DNA of 64,000 nt, taken from NCBI GenBank assembly GCA_023663725.1, contig JAMPGX010000011.1, forward strand, positions 44,012 to 108,011, written 5' to 3'. The notes under the pieces are model-generated. The model was not told the DNA's origin, searched no databases, and saw only the letters and a list, made by a program, of their open reading frames with translations. This stretch comes from a bacterium (GTDB lineage: Bacteria; Bacillota; Clostridia; Lachnospirales; Lachnospiraceae). Positions 1 through 8,122 of this stretch are shown here, one piece after another. Every line of letters begins with the position of its first letter. Position 1 is the first letter of the stretch. Position numbers and translations under genes: made by a program.

Positions 1-198
1 TCCGCCGCCGTGACGCTGGCCATGTATATCGGAGAAATGATATTGCTGAATGATAATCTGTACCGCTTTGGCACAGGAATACTGTTCGAGGGCATGGGAA
101 AGCTCATACTTGCCCCTGTCGATGTGCTGATCATCCTTCTGTCAGGGAGTATCACCGCTCTGATCTGCAGGCTGATCACCCCATCTGCCGCCCCTTGA
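1..198 (+). CDS. C-terminal end of a membrane protein, cut by the window edge
   Basis: The reading frame is open from base 1 to a TGA at 196-198. It encodes a mostly hydrophobic tail with two likely membrane segments, the second around LIILLSGSITALIC. No family was recognised. The last five codons (TPSAAP) lie inside DNA that matches, on the other strand, the start of the ABC exporter gene at 5762-7618. The natural C-terminus may therefore have been replaced when that fragment was joined here. The true start lies outside the window. Confidence 0.45.
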   Translation, partial: SAAVTLAMYIGEMILLNDNLYRFGTGILFEGMGKLILAPVDVLIILLSGSITALICRLITPSAAP

Positions 199-287
199 CG
201 CCCTTATCCACATTATAGGACATAAATGTGGGCTGCAGCAGGTCCGCAAAAATCTCTATCGTGAGAAACAACACTGCAATCAGAAAC
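181..287 (-). pseudogene. 107-bp relic of an ABC exporter gene (codons about 14-49)
   Basis: Bases 181-287 match 7472-7578 with about nine mismatches. On the minus strand the fragment reads in frame as residues about 14-49 of the exporter subunit encoded at 5762-7618, including ADLLQPTFMSY and VDKGVKG. It has no start, no ATPase part and no stop of its own. It abuts the 3' end of the histidine kinase gene at 287. The simplest reading is that a paralogous exporter gene once lay here and was lost by deletion or recombination. Confidence 0.85.
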
Positions 288-3200
288 TAATGAGATACAA
301 ATTGTTGTAAAACGCTCATTAACACTTCTATGTCAAGAGGCTTGGAAATATGTGCGTTCATACCGCTTTTGAGCGCTGCTTCCTTATCCTCATCCATGGC
401 ATTTGCTGTCATGGCAATGATTGGCAGATTTTTTACGTCTTTTCGCGGCAGTGCCCTGATTGCCTTTGTAGCTTCGTAACCGTTCATAATCGGCATCTGT
501 ACATCCATCAACACTGCATCATAATAGCCTTCCTCAGAATTTTCTACCATGGAAACCGCATCCGTTCCATCCGGTGCTGATTCAATGATAAAACCGGCTT
601 CTCCCAGAATCACTTCTGCAATTTCCCGATTCAATTCCACATCCTCCACCAAAAGGAGTCTCTTTCCGCTGTAATCAGCCTGCGTCCAGACAGCTTTGTT
701 TGCAGCGGCGGCCTCCCCGATGTTATTCGTTGTCAGAAGCGCTGCTTTTAAGTCTGACATAAAAAGAGGTTTTGCGCAGAAAGCAGTTACGCCTGCTTCT
801 TTTGCTTCTTCTTCTATATCCGTCCAATCATAAGCAGTCAGAATGATGATAGGAGCATCTTTGCCCACAACATTGCGGATTCTTCTTGCGGTTTCAATTC
901 CACTTGTCTCTGGCATCTGCCAGTCAATAATATAAGTATGGTATGGATCGCCCTCCTCGTGAGCTGCTTTTGCACGATATACCGCTTCCCTGCCGGATGT
1001 GGTCCATTCTGAACGCAATCCAATACTTTTTAGCATTTTACTTACGCTGTCACAGACATTGAAGTCATCATCGACCACCAAAGACCGAAGCCCTTCTAAC
1101 TCTTTAATTTTTTCAGCGTTTTTCTCAACATCCTGCAGCTGCAGGGAAAGACAGACTGTAAAAGTACTGCCCTTTCCGACCTCACTTTCTACTGTAATCT
1201 CTCCCCCCATCATGTCAACAATATTCTTCGTAATCGCCATACCGAGCCCTGCTCCCTGTATACCGCTTCTTGTGGCAGTCGATTCCCGTTCAAACGGCTC
1301 AAATATATGCTCTACAAAGTCTTTTGACATGCCGATTCCATTATCTTTGATAACAAAAACATATTCTCCCCATCCATGCTTGAAAGTGGTGTGCTGCATA
1401 ATACGGAAACTTACTGTTCCGCCGGCCGGGGTGTATTTAACGGCATTTCCCATCAGATTAATAAATATCTGGTTCAATTTGAGCGGGTCTGCTATGACAT
1501 CTTCGTTCGCAACATCAAAAGTGTCAATGAACATCTCCAACTGCTTTGCTTTCACCTGTGGCTGGATGATATTGACCAGATTATGCATCAACTCCGAAAT
1601 ATTGCATTCCTGATTATGTATCTGCAGTTTTCCGCTTTCAATACGGCTCATATCCAGAATATCGTTAATCAACCCCAACAGATGATTGCTGGAAGACAGG
1701 ATTTTCTGCAGGCAATCCCGCACCTGATCTGTACGTTCCATATGGCTTGCTGCAATCGTGGCAAAACCGATAATAGCATTCATAGGTGTACGAATATCAT
1801 GGCTCATATTGGATAAGAAAGTAGTCTTTGCCTGATTAGCATGCTGTGCCTGCATCAGAGCATCTTGAAGAGCCTGCGTCTGTTCCCGCTGTTTTTTCAC
1901 CTGTTCTGTGATATCCTTGGACACTACCATGGCAATCAAGTCACCGGTTTCCTCGTCACGGGTCATAATAAAGGACTGGCGGACACATATGGCATCTTCA
2001 TGGCTCAATCCTCCCCAGTAGTCCACATCCACTTCCATATTCCCCTGCTCATACTGAGATTGCAGATAACCGATATTTACGGATAAGTCATAATCTTCCT
2101 TCGATTCCGGCAACACAAATTGTTTCCAGCTTTCAAAGCAGGCAGAAGCTTTACAGGGAACCGACAGGCCTGCCTGCTCTAACAGTGATATTTTTTTCCC
2201 ATTAGCTGTGCGGGTAATGTCCTGTTCAATGAGATCCTTCGTCAGATTACATTCAAATGTGCTGAATGAATTTGACATAATAGCAATCCTATACTGCCGA
2301 TCCTTTCTGTTTAATATCGCCCGCTCGCGCTGCCCGCGCAGTTCCTTCTCCTTCAGCTCTGTAACATTTTGCCGGGTATATAAAACTCTTACCGGTATTC
2401 CCTCTTTTCTTTCCAGACATGCCACTAAAAGATGCTCCCAATCCTCTTTCCCCTCGCGGGAGACATGACATTCATGTACTGCAAAATCCTTATCTGCAAG
2501 CATCTGCTTGAGCATATCAATCTGAGCAAACTGAGTAAACGCTTCCTTTTCCTCATCACCGATAATATCCGCTGCGTGAAATTGAATAAGTTCGCTGTAT
2601 ACCCCCTCCATCGGGATATGAGTATTCAAAGGTTTTATCCCCGCCATATAGGAATAACTGTCCTTTTCAAGGTCAACAATGAGATAACGGGAAGAAAACC
2701 AAATATTTATACCGCAAAGTACGTCTCCAAACATTTTATTTTTCGTTTCCAGCTCTTTCCGGTTCTTCTTTGCACGAATCAGCAGAACGAAGATGTAAAG
2801 TACAAAAAGGATAATAAGACAGGTTTCCAAAAGCACACCTGCCTTATTTGCTCTTCTTATCATAGCCTGTGTGACATTCTTGGGGAAGGTCTGCACAAGA
2901 ACATAATCATATCCGGACAGATGTGCAATACAGAGATTATCTGTCTGATATCCTTCGCTGCACAAAAACGAAGCCTCACCACCGTTTGCAAAGACGGTTT
3001 GTGCCTTCTTTGCGGTTTCGGCATCAATGACGCCCGATTGGGACAATTCTTCTATCAGATTTCCGCTATGGAAAGAGCCGTCAGAACTGGCAAGTACTCT
3101 GCCATCCTGTGTACATAAAAACACATCGGCAGTTTCACCAAAATAACTGGTACCTAACATCTCACGCAAATAATCTTCAGCGAAGTACAGTCCCAGAAAC

Positions 3201-3718
3201 ATCCCTGTAATCTCTTTGCCCTGGTACACAGGCGCATAAAACACCATCATGGGTTTTCCGGTAAGCCTTGAATATTCCACTGTCTCCAGACCGCTTTCAC
3301 CTTTCATCCCGCGAAGAAAATAATTCCTGTCCGAGCTGTCATTGGTCTCACCATTCGAAGCAAGGTTAATTCCGTCTGCGTTCGTAAAACGTACAGCATC
3401 AAATGTTGTATTGTCCTCCACTTCCCCCAGCAATTGGGCGGAAATCTGGGAATTATTGCCGTTACTGACCAAGTTGGCGGTATTCTGAATACGCAGAAGC
3501 GCATTGTTAAATTCACTTTCTATACGGTCCGCTGTCTGACGGGCGCTGTCTTCCGCATACCCTTGGTTCTGTTCCTGAATACGTATCTTATTTTGTGTAG
3601 TGTAGATAAAAAACAAAACCAGTACCACAGCCAAAAAGAGTATGGCATAAATAACCGGATACTTTATATTCTTCTGTTGTTCCATAATCATTCTGCCCAT
3701 TAAGGTTTGTGTCGTCAT
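287..3718 (-). CDS. Membrane hybrid sensor histidine kinase with two receiver domains
   Basis: This 1143-residue sensor kinase probably autophosphorylates and passes phosphate to its own receivers. In order it shows a membrane segment (about 21-41), an extracellular Cache-like sensor (45-290), a second membrane segment (299-315), PAS-like regions (330-610), an H-box with SHDIRTP (His640), a GHKL ATPase domain (DNGIGM, GAGLGMAI), receiver 1 (Asp932 in IIDWQMP) and receiver 2 (Asp1072 in LMDVQMP). No HPt or DNA-binding domain is present, so the output partner is not in this gene. The start is uncertain: GGAGGG lies about 22 bases before the ATG, and Met12 is an alternative without a good site. 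The kinase at 8123-11095 is a close relative in architecture. Confidence 0.93.
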   Translation of the reverse strand: MTTQTLMGRMIMEQQKNIKYPVIYAILFLAVVLVLFFIYTTQNKIRIQEQNQGYAEDSARQTADRIESEFNNALLRIQNTANLVSNGNNSQISAQLLGEVEDNTTFDAVRFTNADGINLASNGETNDSSDRNYFLRGMKGESGLETVEYSRLTGKPMMVFYAPVYQGKEITGMFLGLYFAEDYLREMLGTSYFGETADVFLCTQDGRVLASSDGSFHSGNLIEELSQSGVIDAETAKKAQTVFANGGEASFLCSEGYQTDNLCIAHLSGYDYVLVQTFPKNVTQAMIRRANKAGVLLETCLIILFVLYIFVLLIRAKKNRKELETKNKMFGDVLCGINIWFSSRYLIVDLEKDSYSYMAGIKPLNTHIPMEGVYSELIQFHAADIIGDEEKEAFTQFAQIDMLKQMLADKDFAVHECHVSREGKEDWEHLLVACLERKEGIPVRVLYTRQNVTELKEKELRGQRERAILNRKDRQYRIAIMSNSFSTFECNLTKDLIEQDITRTANGKKISLLEQAGLSVPCKASACFESWKQFVLPESKEDYDLSVNIGYLQSQYEQGNMEVDVDYWGGLSHEDAICVRQSFIMTRDEETGDLIAMVVSKDITEQVKKQREQTQALQDALMQAQHANQAKTTFLSNMSHDIRTPMNAIIGFATIAASHMERTDQVRDCLQKILSSSNHLLGLINDILDMSRIESGKLQIHNQECNISELMHNLVNIIQPQVKAKQLEMFIDTFDVANEDVIADPLKLNQIFINLMGNAVKYTPAGGTVSFRIMQHTTFKHGWGEYVFVIKDNGIGMSKDFVEHIFEPFERESTATRSGIQGAGLGMAITKNIVDMMGGEITVESEVGKGSTFTVCLSLQLQDVEKNAEKIKELEGLRSLVVDDDFNVCDSVSKMLKSIGLRSEWTTSGREAVYRAKAAHEEGDPYHTYIIDWQMPETSGIETARRIRNVVGKDAPIIILTAYDWTDIEEEAKEAGVTAFCAKPLFMSDLKAALLTTNNIGEAAAANKAVWTQADYSGKRLLLVEDVELNREIAEVILGEAGFIIESAPDGTDAVSMVENSEEGYYDAVLMDVQMPIMNGYEATKAIRALPRKDVKNLPIIAMTANAMDEDKEAALKSGMNAHISKPLDIEVLMSVLQQFVSH

Positions 3719-3833
3719 ACAAGTCTTAATGCAGCAGCGCCCTCCTTTTTCAAAAGTTTACGCAAATACGACACTAAAAATATGTAAAAAGCATTGACAT
3801 TCATACCAATATGTGCGACTGCATTCACTATAA

Positions 3834-3862
3834 AATGTAGCGTATAGCGACTCAATTGTCAA
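3834..3862 (-). promoter_or_regulatory. Likely sigma-A promoter of the hybrid kinase gene
   Basis: On the minus strand TTGACA (3857-3862) and TACATT (3834-3839) are separated by exactly 17 bases. This fits a housekeeping promoter about 120 bp upstream of the kinase start. The leader between it and the gene ends with the ribosome site GGAGGG. The rest of the 245-bp gap holds no recognisable gene. Confidence 0.6.
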
Positions 3863-3963
3863 GATGAAACCTAAGATTTTACAAAGAGTTTTTAATGACC
3901 AAGATTTATCCTTTTGCCTTGCCCGCTGTTCGCCGCAAATGAGCCATCCGCATATGTTGTATT

Positions 3964-5778
3964 TTAGCAAACTCCCACCTCACGCCCCATCTGCGTCAGG
4001 TACATCCGCGCATACTCCCCCTTCTGAGCCATAAGCTGCTCATGGGTGCCCTGCTCGGCGATACGGCCGTCCCGAATCAGCAGGATCAGGTCGGAATTGC
4101 GGATCGTGGACAGCCGGTGCGCGATGATAAAGGAAGTGCGCCCCTGCGTGATCGTCAGCATGGCCTGGCGGATATGCTGCTCAGTCACCGTGTCCACCGA
4201 GCTGGTGGCCTCATCCAATATCATGATCGGCGCGCGGTCCAGCACCGCCCTGGCGATCGTCAATAGCTGGCGCTCACCCTGGCTGAGCTCCGCGCCGCCC
4301 TGATGCAATACCGTCTCATATCCCTGGGGGAGTCTGCGGATAAAGCCGTCCGCTCCGGCCACCTTAGCAGCCTCCTCCACCTCCTCAAATGTCGCGCCCT
4401 CATGCCCGTAGCTGATATTTTCCCGAACGGAGGCGCCAAAGAGCGCCGTGTCCTGCAGCACCACGCCAAAGGCCTGGCGCAGCTCTCCCAGCCGATAGTC
4501 TCTCAGATCGCAGCCGTCCAGCAGGATAGCTCCCTCCCGCACATCATAGAATCGCGTCAACAGATTGATCAGCGTCGTCTTGCCGGAGCCAGTGGGCCCC
4601 ACTACCGCAACCCTGGTTCCAGCCGGAATCTCCAGGCTGACATGCCGAAGCACCGGTTTATCCGGCCTGTAGCCAAAAGTCACATCCCGAAAGCTGACAG
4701 CGCCCAGAACGCCCGCCGCGCTTTTGGCCCCGACGACGTCACTCGGCTCGCAGGCTTCGTCCAAGATCTGTATGATACGTTCCGCTCCTGCCACCGCCGT
4801 CTGAAAATTGTTATAGATGTTGGCGATCTCCACGAAGGGACGTGAAAACTGCCGCGAATACAGCAGGAAGCTGGTGATCTCACCGACGCTCAGGCGGCCC
4901 GTGAGCGCCATCGCTCCGCTGGCCATCGCAATTAGCACATAAGTCAGATTGTTGATCACATTCATCATCGGCATCAGATAACCGGAGGCGATCTGCGCCT
5001 TGGTAGCCACGCGGCAGAAGGCGTCGTTGTTGTCCGCAAACCGTGCTACCATCTCCCGCTCCTGTCCGAAGGCCTTGACCATACTGATGCCGGTGATGCT
5101 CTCCTCCACCTGTCCGTTGAGCTTCCCCAATATCTCCTGCTGCTGTCGGAACAACACCTTCGTCCTCTTTGTCACCGCGCGGGTGAGCAGAAAGATCAGC
5201 AGCACCGCGAAGAGCGCAATGCCGGTCAGCAGCGGACTCATACGGATCATCATACAGAAGATGCCGGTGATGGTAAAGCCGTACATCATCAGCTGCGTCA
5301 GAGAGTCCGAGATCGTGACGCTGATATTGTCCACATCATTGGTCAGACGGCTCATCAGCTCACCGTGCTGTCTGGTGTCAAAAAAGGACAGGGGCAGCTT
5401 CTCCATATGCGCGAACAGGCTGGTGCGAATATGCAGGATCATCCGCTGCCCGATCCCCGCCATCAGAAATTGCTGCAGGAAACGGACCAGCCAGTCTCCC
5501 AGGTACAGGGCCGCCAATACCATCAGCAGTTGCCCGCCAGGATTGCCGCTGTCGATACGATTGATCAGACGACCGATCAGACGGGGGGACAGGATCGCGG
5601 AGCCGGAGGCCAGGGCGGACAGCAGCAATATCCATCCCAGGCCCTGCCTGTGGCCGCGGGTCAGCTTCCACAGCCGGAGCAGAGTGCCTTTCATATCCTT
5701 GGGCTTCACAGCGGGAACCCCTCTCGCCCGCCCCAGCTGGGAGGGAGGCGTCGCCATATTCTTATCCACAGAACACAC
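3964..5778 (-). CDS. ABC exporter subunit with complete ATPase site residues
   Basis: This 604-residue half-transporter has an N-terminal transmembrane domain of about six helices (roughly 45-330) and a C-terminal nucleotide-binding domain. Visible motifs are Walker A GPTGSGKTT, a Q-loop in VLQDTALF, signature LSQGE, Walker B ILDEATS with the catalytic Glu, and the switch His in IIAHRLST. It overlaps its partner (5762-7618) by 17 bases and is translated second. The pair should form a heterodimeric exporter at the membrane, of the kind involved in drug, lipid or peptide export; the substrate cannot be read from sequence. Met8 is an alternative start. Confidence 0.92.
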   Translation of the reverse strand: MCSVDKNMATPPSQLGRARGVPAVKPKDMKGTLLRLWKLTRGHRQGLGWILLLSALASGSAILSPRLIGRLINRIDSGNPGGQLLMVLAALYLGDWLVRFLQQFLMAGIGQRMILHIRTSLFAHMEKLPLSFFDTRQHGELMSRLTNDVDNISVTISDSLTQLMMYGFTITGIFCMMIRMSPLLTGIALFAVLLIFLLTRAVTKRTKVLFRQQQEILGKLNGQVEESITGISMVKAFGQEREMVARFADNNDAFCRVATKAQIASGYLMPMMNVINNLTYVLIAMASGAMALTGRLSVGEITSFLLYSRQFSRPFVEIANIYNNFQTAVAGAERIIQILDEACEPSDVVGAKSAAGVLGAVSFRDVTFGYRPDKPVLRHVSLEIPAGTRVAVVGPTGSGKTTLINLLTRFYDVREGAILLDGCDLRDYRLGELRQAFGVVLQDTALFGASVRENISYGHEGATFEEVEEAAKVAGADGFIRRLPQGYETVLHQGGAELSQGERQLLTIARAVLDRAPIMILDEATSSVDTVTEQHIRQAMLTITQGRTSFIIAHRLSTIRNSDLILLIRDGRIAEQGTHEQLMAQKGEYARMYLTQMGREVGVC

Positions 5779-7618
5779 CTCCCTCCACAGTACCGCCGTC
5801 GTTCACAGGCTCCTGTTCCTGCTGCCGCAGCTCCGCGAATTCCTCTCCGTTCGTCTCCTCCGCTCCGATCTGGGAGCGGTAGATAGCTCTATAGGGCTCG
5901 CAGACGGCAAGCAGCTCCTCATGCGTGCCGAAGCCGCAGACTCTCCCATCCTGCATACAGAGGATATGATCCGCCTTCATCACCGTGGCGACCCGCTGAC
6001 TCACCAGCAGCACAGTCATGCCAGCCGATTCCCGACGAATGCCCGCGAGCACCCTGGCCTCAGTGGTGGCGTCCAGCGCGCTGGTGCAGTCGTCCAGAAT
6101 CAAGATGCGGGGCTTTTTTAACAGAGCCCGGGCGATGGAGAGACGCTGCTTCTGTCCCCCTGAGAGATTCACGCCGCCCTGCCCCAGCATCGTACCATAG
6201 CCCTCCGGAAGTCGGGCAAGAAACTCATCCGCGCAGGCTGCCTCCGCCGCCCGCCTAAGCTCCTCGGGCGTGGCCTGCTTATCTCCCCAGCGCAGATTGT
6301 CCTCGATGGTCCCCGTGAAGAGCAGAGCCTTCTGAGGCGCCACGGCTATCCTCTGCCGCAGCGATACCGTGGGCATCTCCGTCACATCCTGCCCCCCCAC
6401 CAGCACACAGCCCACAGTGGCGTCATAGAAACGGGGCACCAGATTCACCAGCGTGGATTTGCCGGAACCGGTGGGACCGATGATCCCGACAGTCTCCCCC
6501 TCCCGCACTGTGAAATTGGCCTCCTGCACCGCAGGGCGGGATGTGCCCGCATAGACGAAGGAAACCTGCTCAAACGCAATATCGCCCGCCGCGCTCTGTC
6601 CAACATCCTGCCCGCTTTCGTCCACTGCGCTCCGCCCGATATCCTGCCCGCCTTCGTCCGCCGCGTCCGCGACCTGGCGCTGGGCGGGCTGCTCATCCAG
6701 TATCTCCTGCACTCTGGCGGAGGAAGTCACTGCCCGCACCGCCGAATTCAGGATATTGGAAACCATGCCCAACGCAAACAGTACCTGCGTCATATAATTA
6801 ACACAGGCCATCAGCCTTCCGATCTCCCCCGTCAGTTCGCGTCCGGAGATCCACAGCATCAGCACGATCCCCATATTGACAGTGAGGTTGATCATCGGTC
6901 CGAATACAGCGATCACCCGCATGGAGGAGACGCCGGCCTGCGCCAGCTCCTCGGAGGCCCCCTGAAACTTCTCCCGCTCCTGCTCCTCGGCCCGAAACGC
7001 CTTGACCACCCGAATATTGCCGAGAAATTCCCTGCTGATCCGATTCAGCACATCCAGCTTCCTCTGCATTCGGTCAAAGCGGGGATAGCCCAGCCGCATA
7101 TTGCCGTAGATCAGCAGTCCCGCACAGACCAGAATCACCAGCATCAGCGGTAACAGCCGAGGCATCTGCAGGATGATCAGCGCCACCGCCCCGATACAGG
7201 TGACCGGCGCCTTGAGCATGATCCGCATACATCCATTGATGAAATTCTGCATCTGTGTCACGTCGTTGGTGATGCGGGTGACAATGGAGGCAGGCTGTAG
7301 CCGATCAATGTTCTCGTAGGACAGGGTCTGCACTTTCTCATAGATCGCCAGCCGCAGCTCCTTGCCGATCAGCTGTGAAGTCCTGCTGGCGTATGTGTTG
7401 CGCACCACTGCTCCCACAGCCCCCAGCGCGGTGATGCCCAGCATGATCAGTCCATAGCGCAGGATCAGCTCCATCTGCTGCCCCTTAACGCCCTTATCCA
7501 CGATATAGGACATAAACGTGGGCTGCAGCAGGTCCGCAAAAGTCTCTATCGAGAGAAACAGCACCGCAATCAGAAACATTCCCCTGTGCCTGTTGACGTA
7601 ATGCAGCATTAATTTCAT
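5762..7618 (-). CDS. ABC exporter subunit with degenerate ATPase site
   Basis: This 618-residue half-transporter is the first gene of a two-gene operon. Walker A is GPTGSGKST (381-389) and the signature is LSGGQ (485-489). The residue after the Walker B Asp is Asp510 rather than the catalytic Glu, and the switch position reads SQR (Gln541) instead of His. Such degenerate sites are usual in one half of heterodimeric exporters; the partner keeps both residues. An insert at about 317-344 just before the nucleotide-binding domain contains an imperfect repeat (DEGGQDIGRSA, DESGQDVGQSA). The ribosome site is GGGGGA. A hairpin repeat element lies 65 bp upstream. Confidence 0.92.
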   Translation of the reverse strand: MKLMLHYVNRHRGMFLIAVLFLSIETFADLLQPTFMSYIVDKGVKGQQMELILRYGLIMLGITALGAVGAVVRNTYASRTSQLIGKELRLAIYEKVQTLSYENIDRLQPASIVTRITNDVTQMQNFINGCMRIMLKAPVTCIGAVALIILQMPRLLPLMLVILVCAGLLIYGNMRLGYPRFDRMQRKLDVLNRISREFLGNIRVVKAFRAEEQEREKFQGASEELAQAGVSSMRVIAVFGPMINLTVNMGIVLMLWISGRELTGEIGRLMACVNYMTQVLFALGMVSNILNSAVRAVTSSARVQEILDEQPAQRQVADAADEGGQDIGRSAVDESGQDVGQSAAGDIAFEQVSFVYAGTSRPAVQEANFTVREGETVGIIGPTGSGKSTLVNLVPRFYDATVGCVLVGGQDVTEMPTVSLRQRIAVAPQKALLFTGTIEDNLRWGDKQATPEELRRAAEAACADEFLARLPEGYGTMLGQGGVNLSGGQKQRLSIARALLKKPRILILDDCTSALDATTEARVLAGIRRESAGMTVLLVSQRVATVMKADHILCMQDGRVCGFGTHEELLAVCEPYRAIYRSQIGAEETNGEEFAELRQQEQEPVNDGGTVEGGVFCG

Positions 7619-7682
7619 GGTTATCCCCCATATATTTCTTTCTTACTAATACTATTTTCAGGCAATTACAAAACTCAGTTAC

Positions 7683-7844
7683 TATGCTAGTGTCATTGTG
7701 CACATTGTATAATCCAACGTAGGCACGCTCTCGCTTCGTTCTCACTGTAGCGGTACATAAGATGCTAAAGAACAGCATCTAAGTACCGACAGTTCGAAAG
7801 AGCCTACTTATGGAATATACAATATACACAATTCGGTACTGGCA
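7683..7844. repeat. Long-hairpin repeat element, copy A
   Basis: The ends of this 162-bp segment are imperfect inverted repeats of about 34 bp (7683-7716 and 7811-7844; TGCTAGTG at one end, CGGTACTGGCA at the other). Inside are further paired segments: GTAGGC with GCCTAC, ACTGT and CGGTAC with GTACCGACAGT, and a terminal AGATGCT/AGCATCT hairpin. The whole could fold into one long stem. A second copy lies at 57503-57678. The arms differ between copies at matching positions (TTGTG in both arms here, TTGGG in both arms there), so pairing is conserved. It lies upstream of the ABC exporter operon. No protein is encoded. Confidence 0.8.
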
Positions 7845-7877
7845 AAAGACGATTTCGCAACCAACTATAATATCATT

Positions 7878-7942
7878 AGGCGAATACAAAACCTGGTTAC
7901 TTTGCTAGTGTCATTGTACACATGGCATATTCGGTACTGGCA
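7878..7942. repeat. Minimal version of the hairpin repeat, ends only
   Basis: This 65-bp segment joins the left end of the element (GGTTACTTTGCTAGTGTCAT) directly to its right end (ATTCGGTACTGGCA), without the central stem. It begins with AGGCGAATACAAAAC, related to the sequence just left of copy A (7661-7675). It looks like an internally deleted copy or a deletion scar. The rest of the 504-bp gap between the exporter start and the next kinase end holds the kinase terminator and otherwise nothing recognisable. Confidence 0.7.
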
Positions 7943-8013
7943 ATAAAGAGAGCGCTATTGTCTAAAATTATTTAGATGCCAAAAGGTATTTTGTCCCCTG
8001 TGATACCATGTGT

Positions 8014-8045
8014 AAAAGGAGATGACCCATAAGGTATCTCCTTTT
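8014..8045 (-). terminator. Intrinsic terminator of the second kinase gene
   Basis: Perfect 10-bp inverted arms (8014-8023 and 8036-8045; AAAAGGAGAT with ATCTCCTTTT) flank a 12-base loop. Read on the minus strand the hairpin ends in TTTT. It lies about 80 bp after the stop of the kinase gene. Confidence 0.7.
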
Positions 8046-8122
8046 CATAGGTTTATAATGTATTCTATTATCAAACCTTATATTCCATACTTTCCTCTGC
8101 CTGTACACCGCATTGCTGCCCA

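Noticed and set aside
3758-3970. 70-codon frame after the ABC exporter genes
   Set aside because: It lies over the kinase promoter and has no start site or family.
7683-7844. Insertion sequence
   Set aside because: Inverted ends are present but no transposase or clear target duplication; the size fits only a miniature or non-autonomous element.
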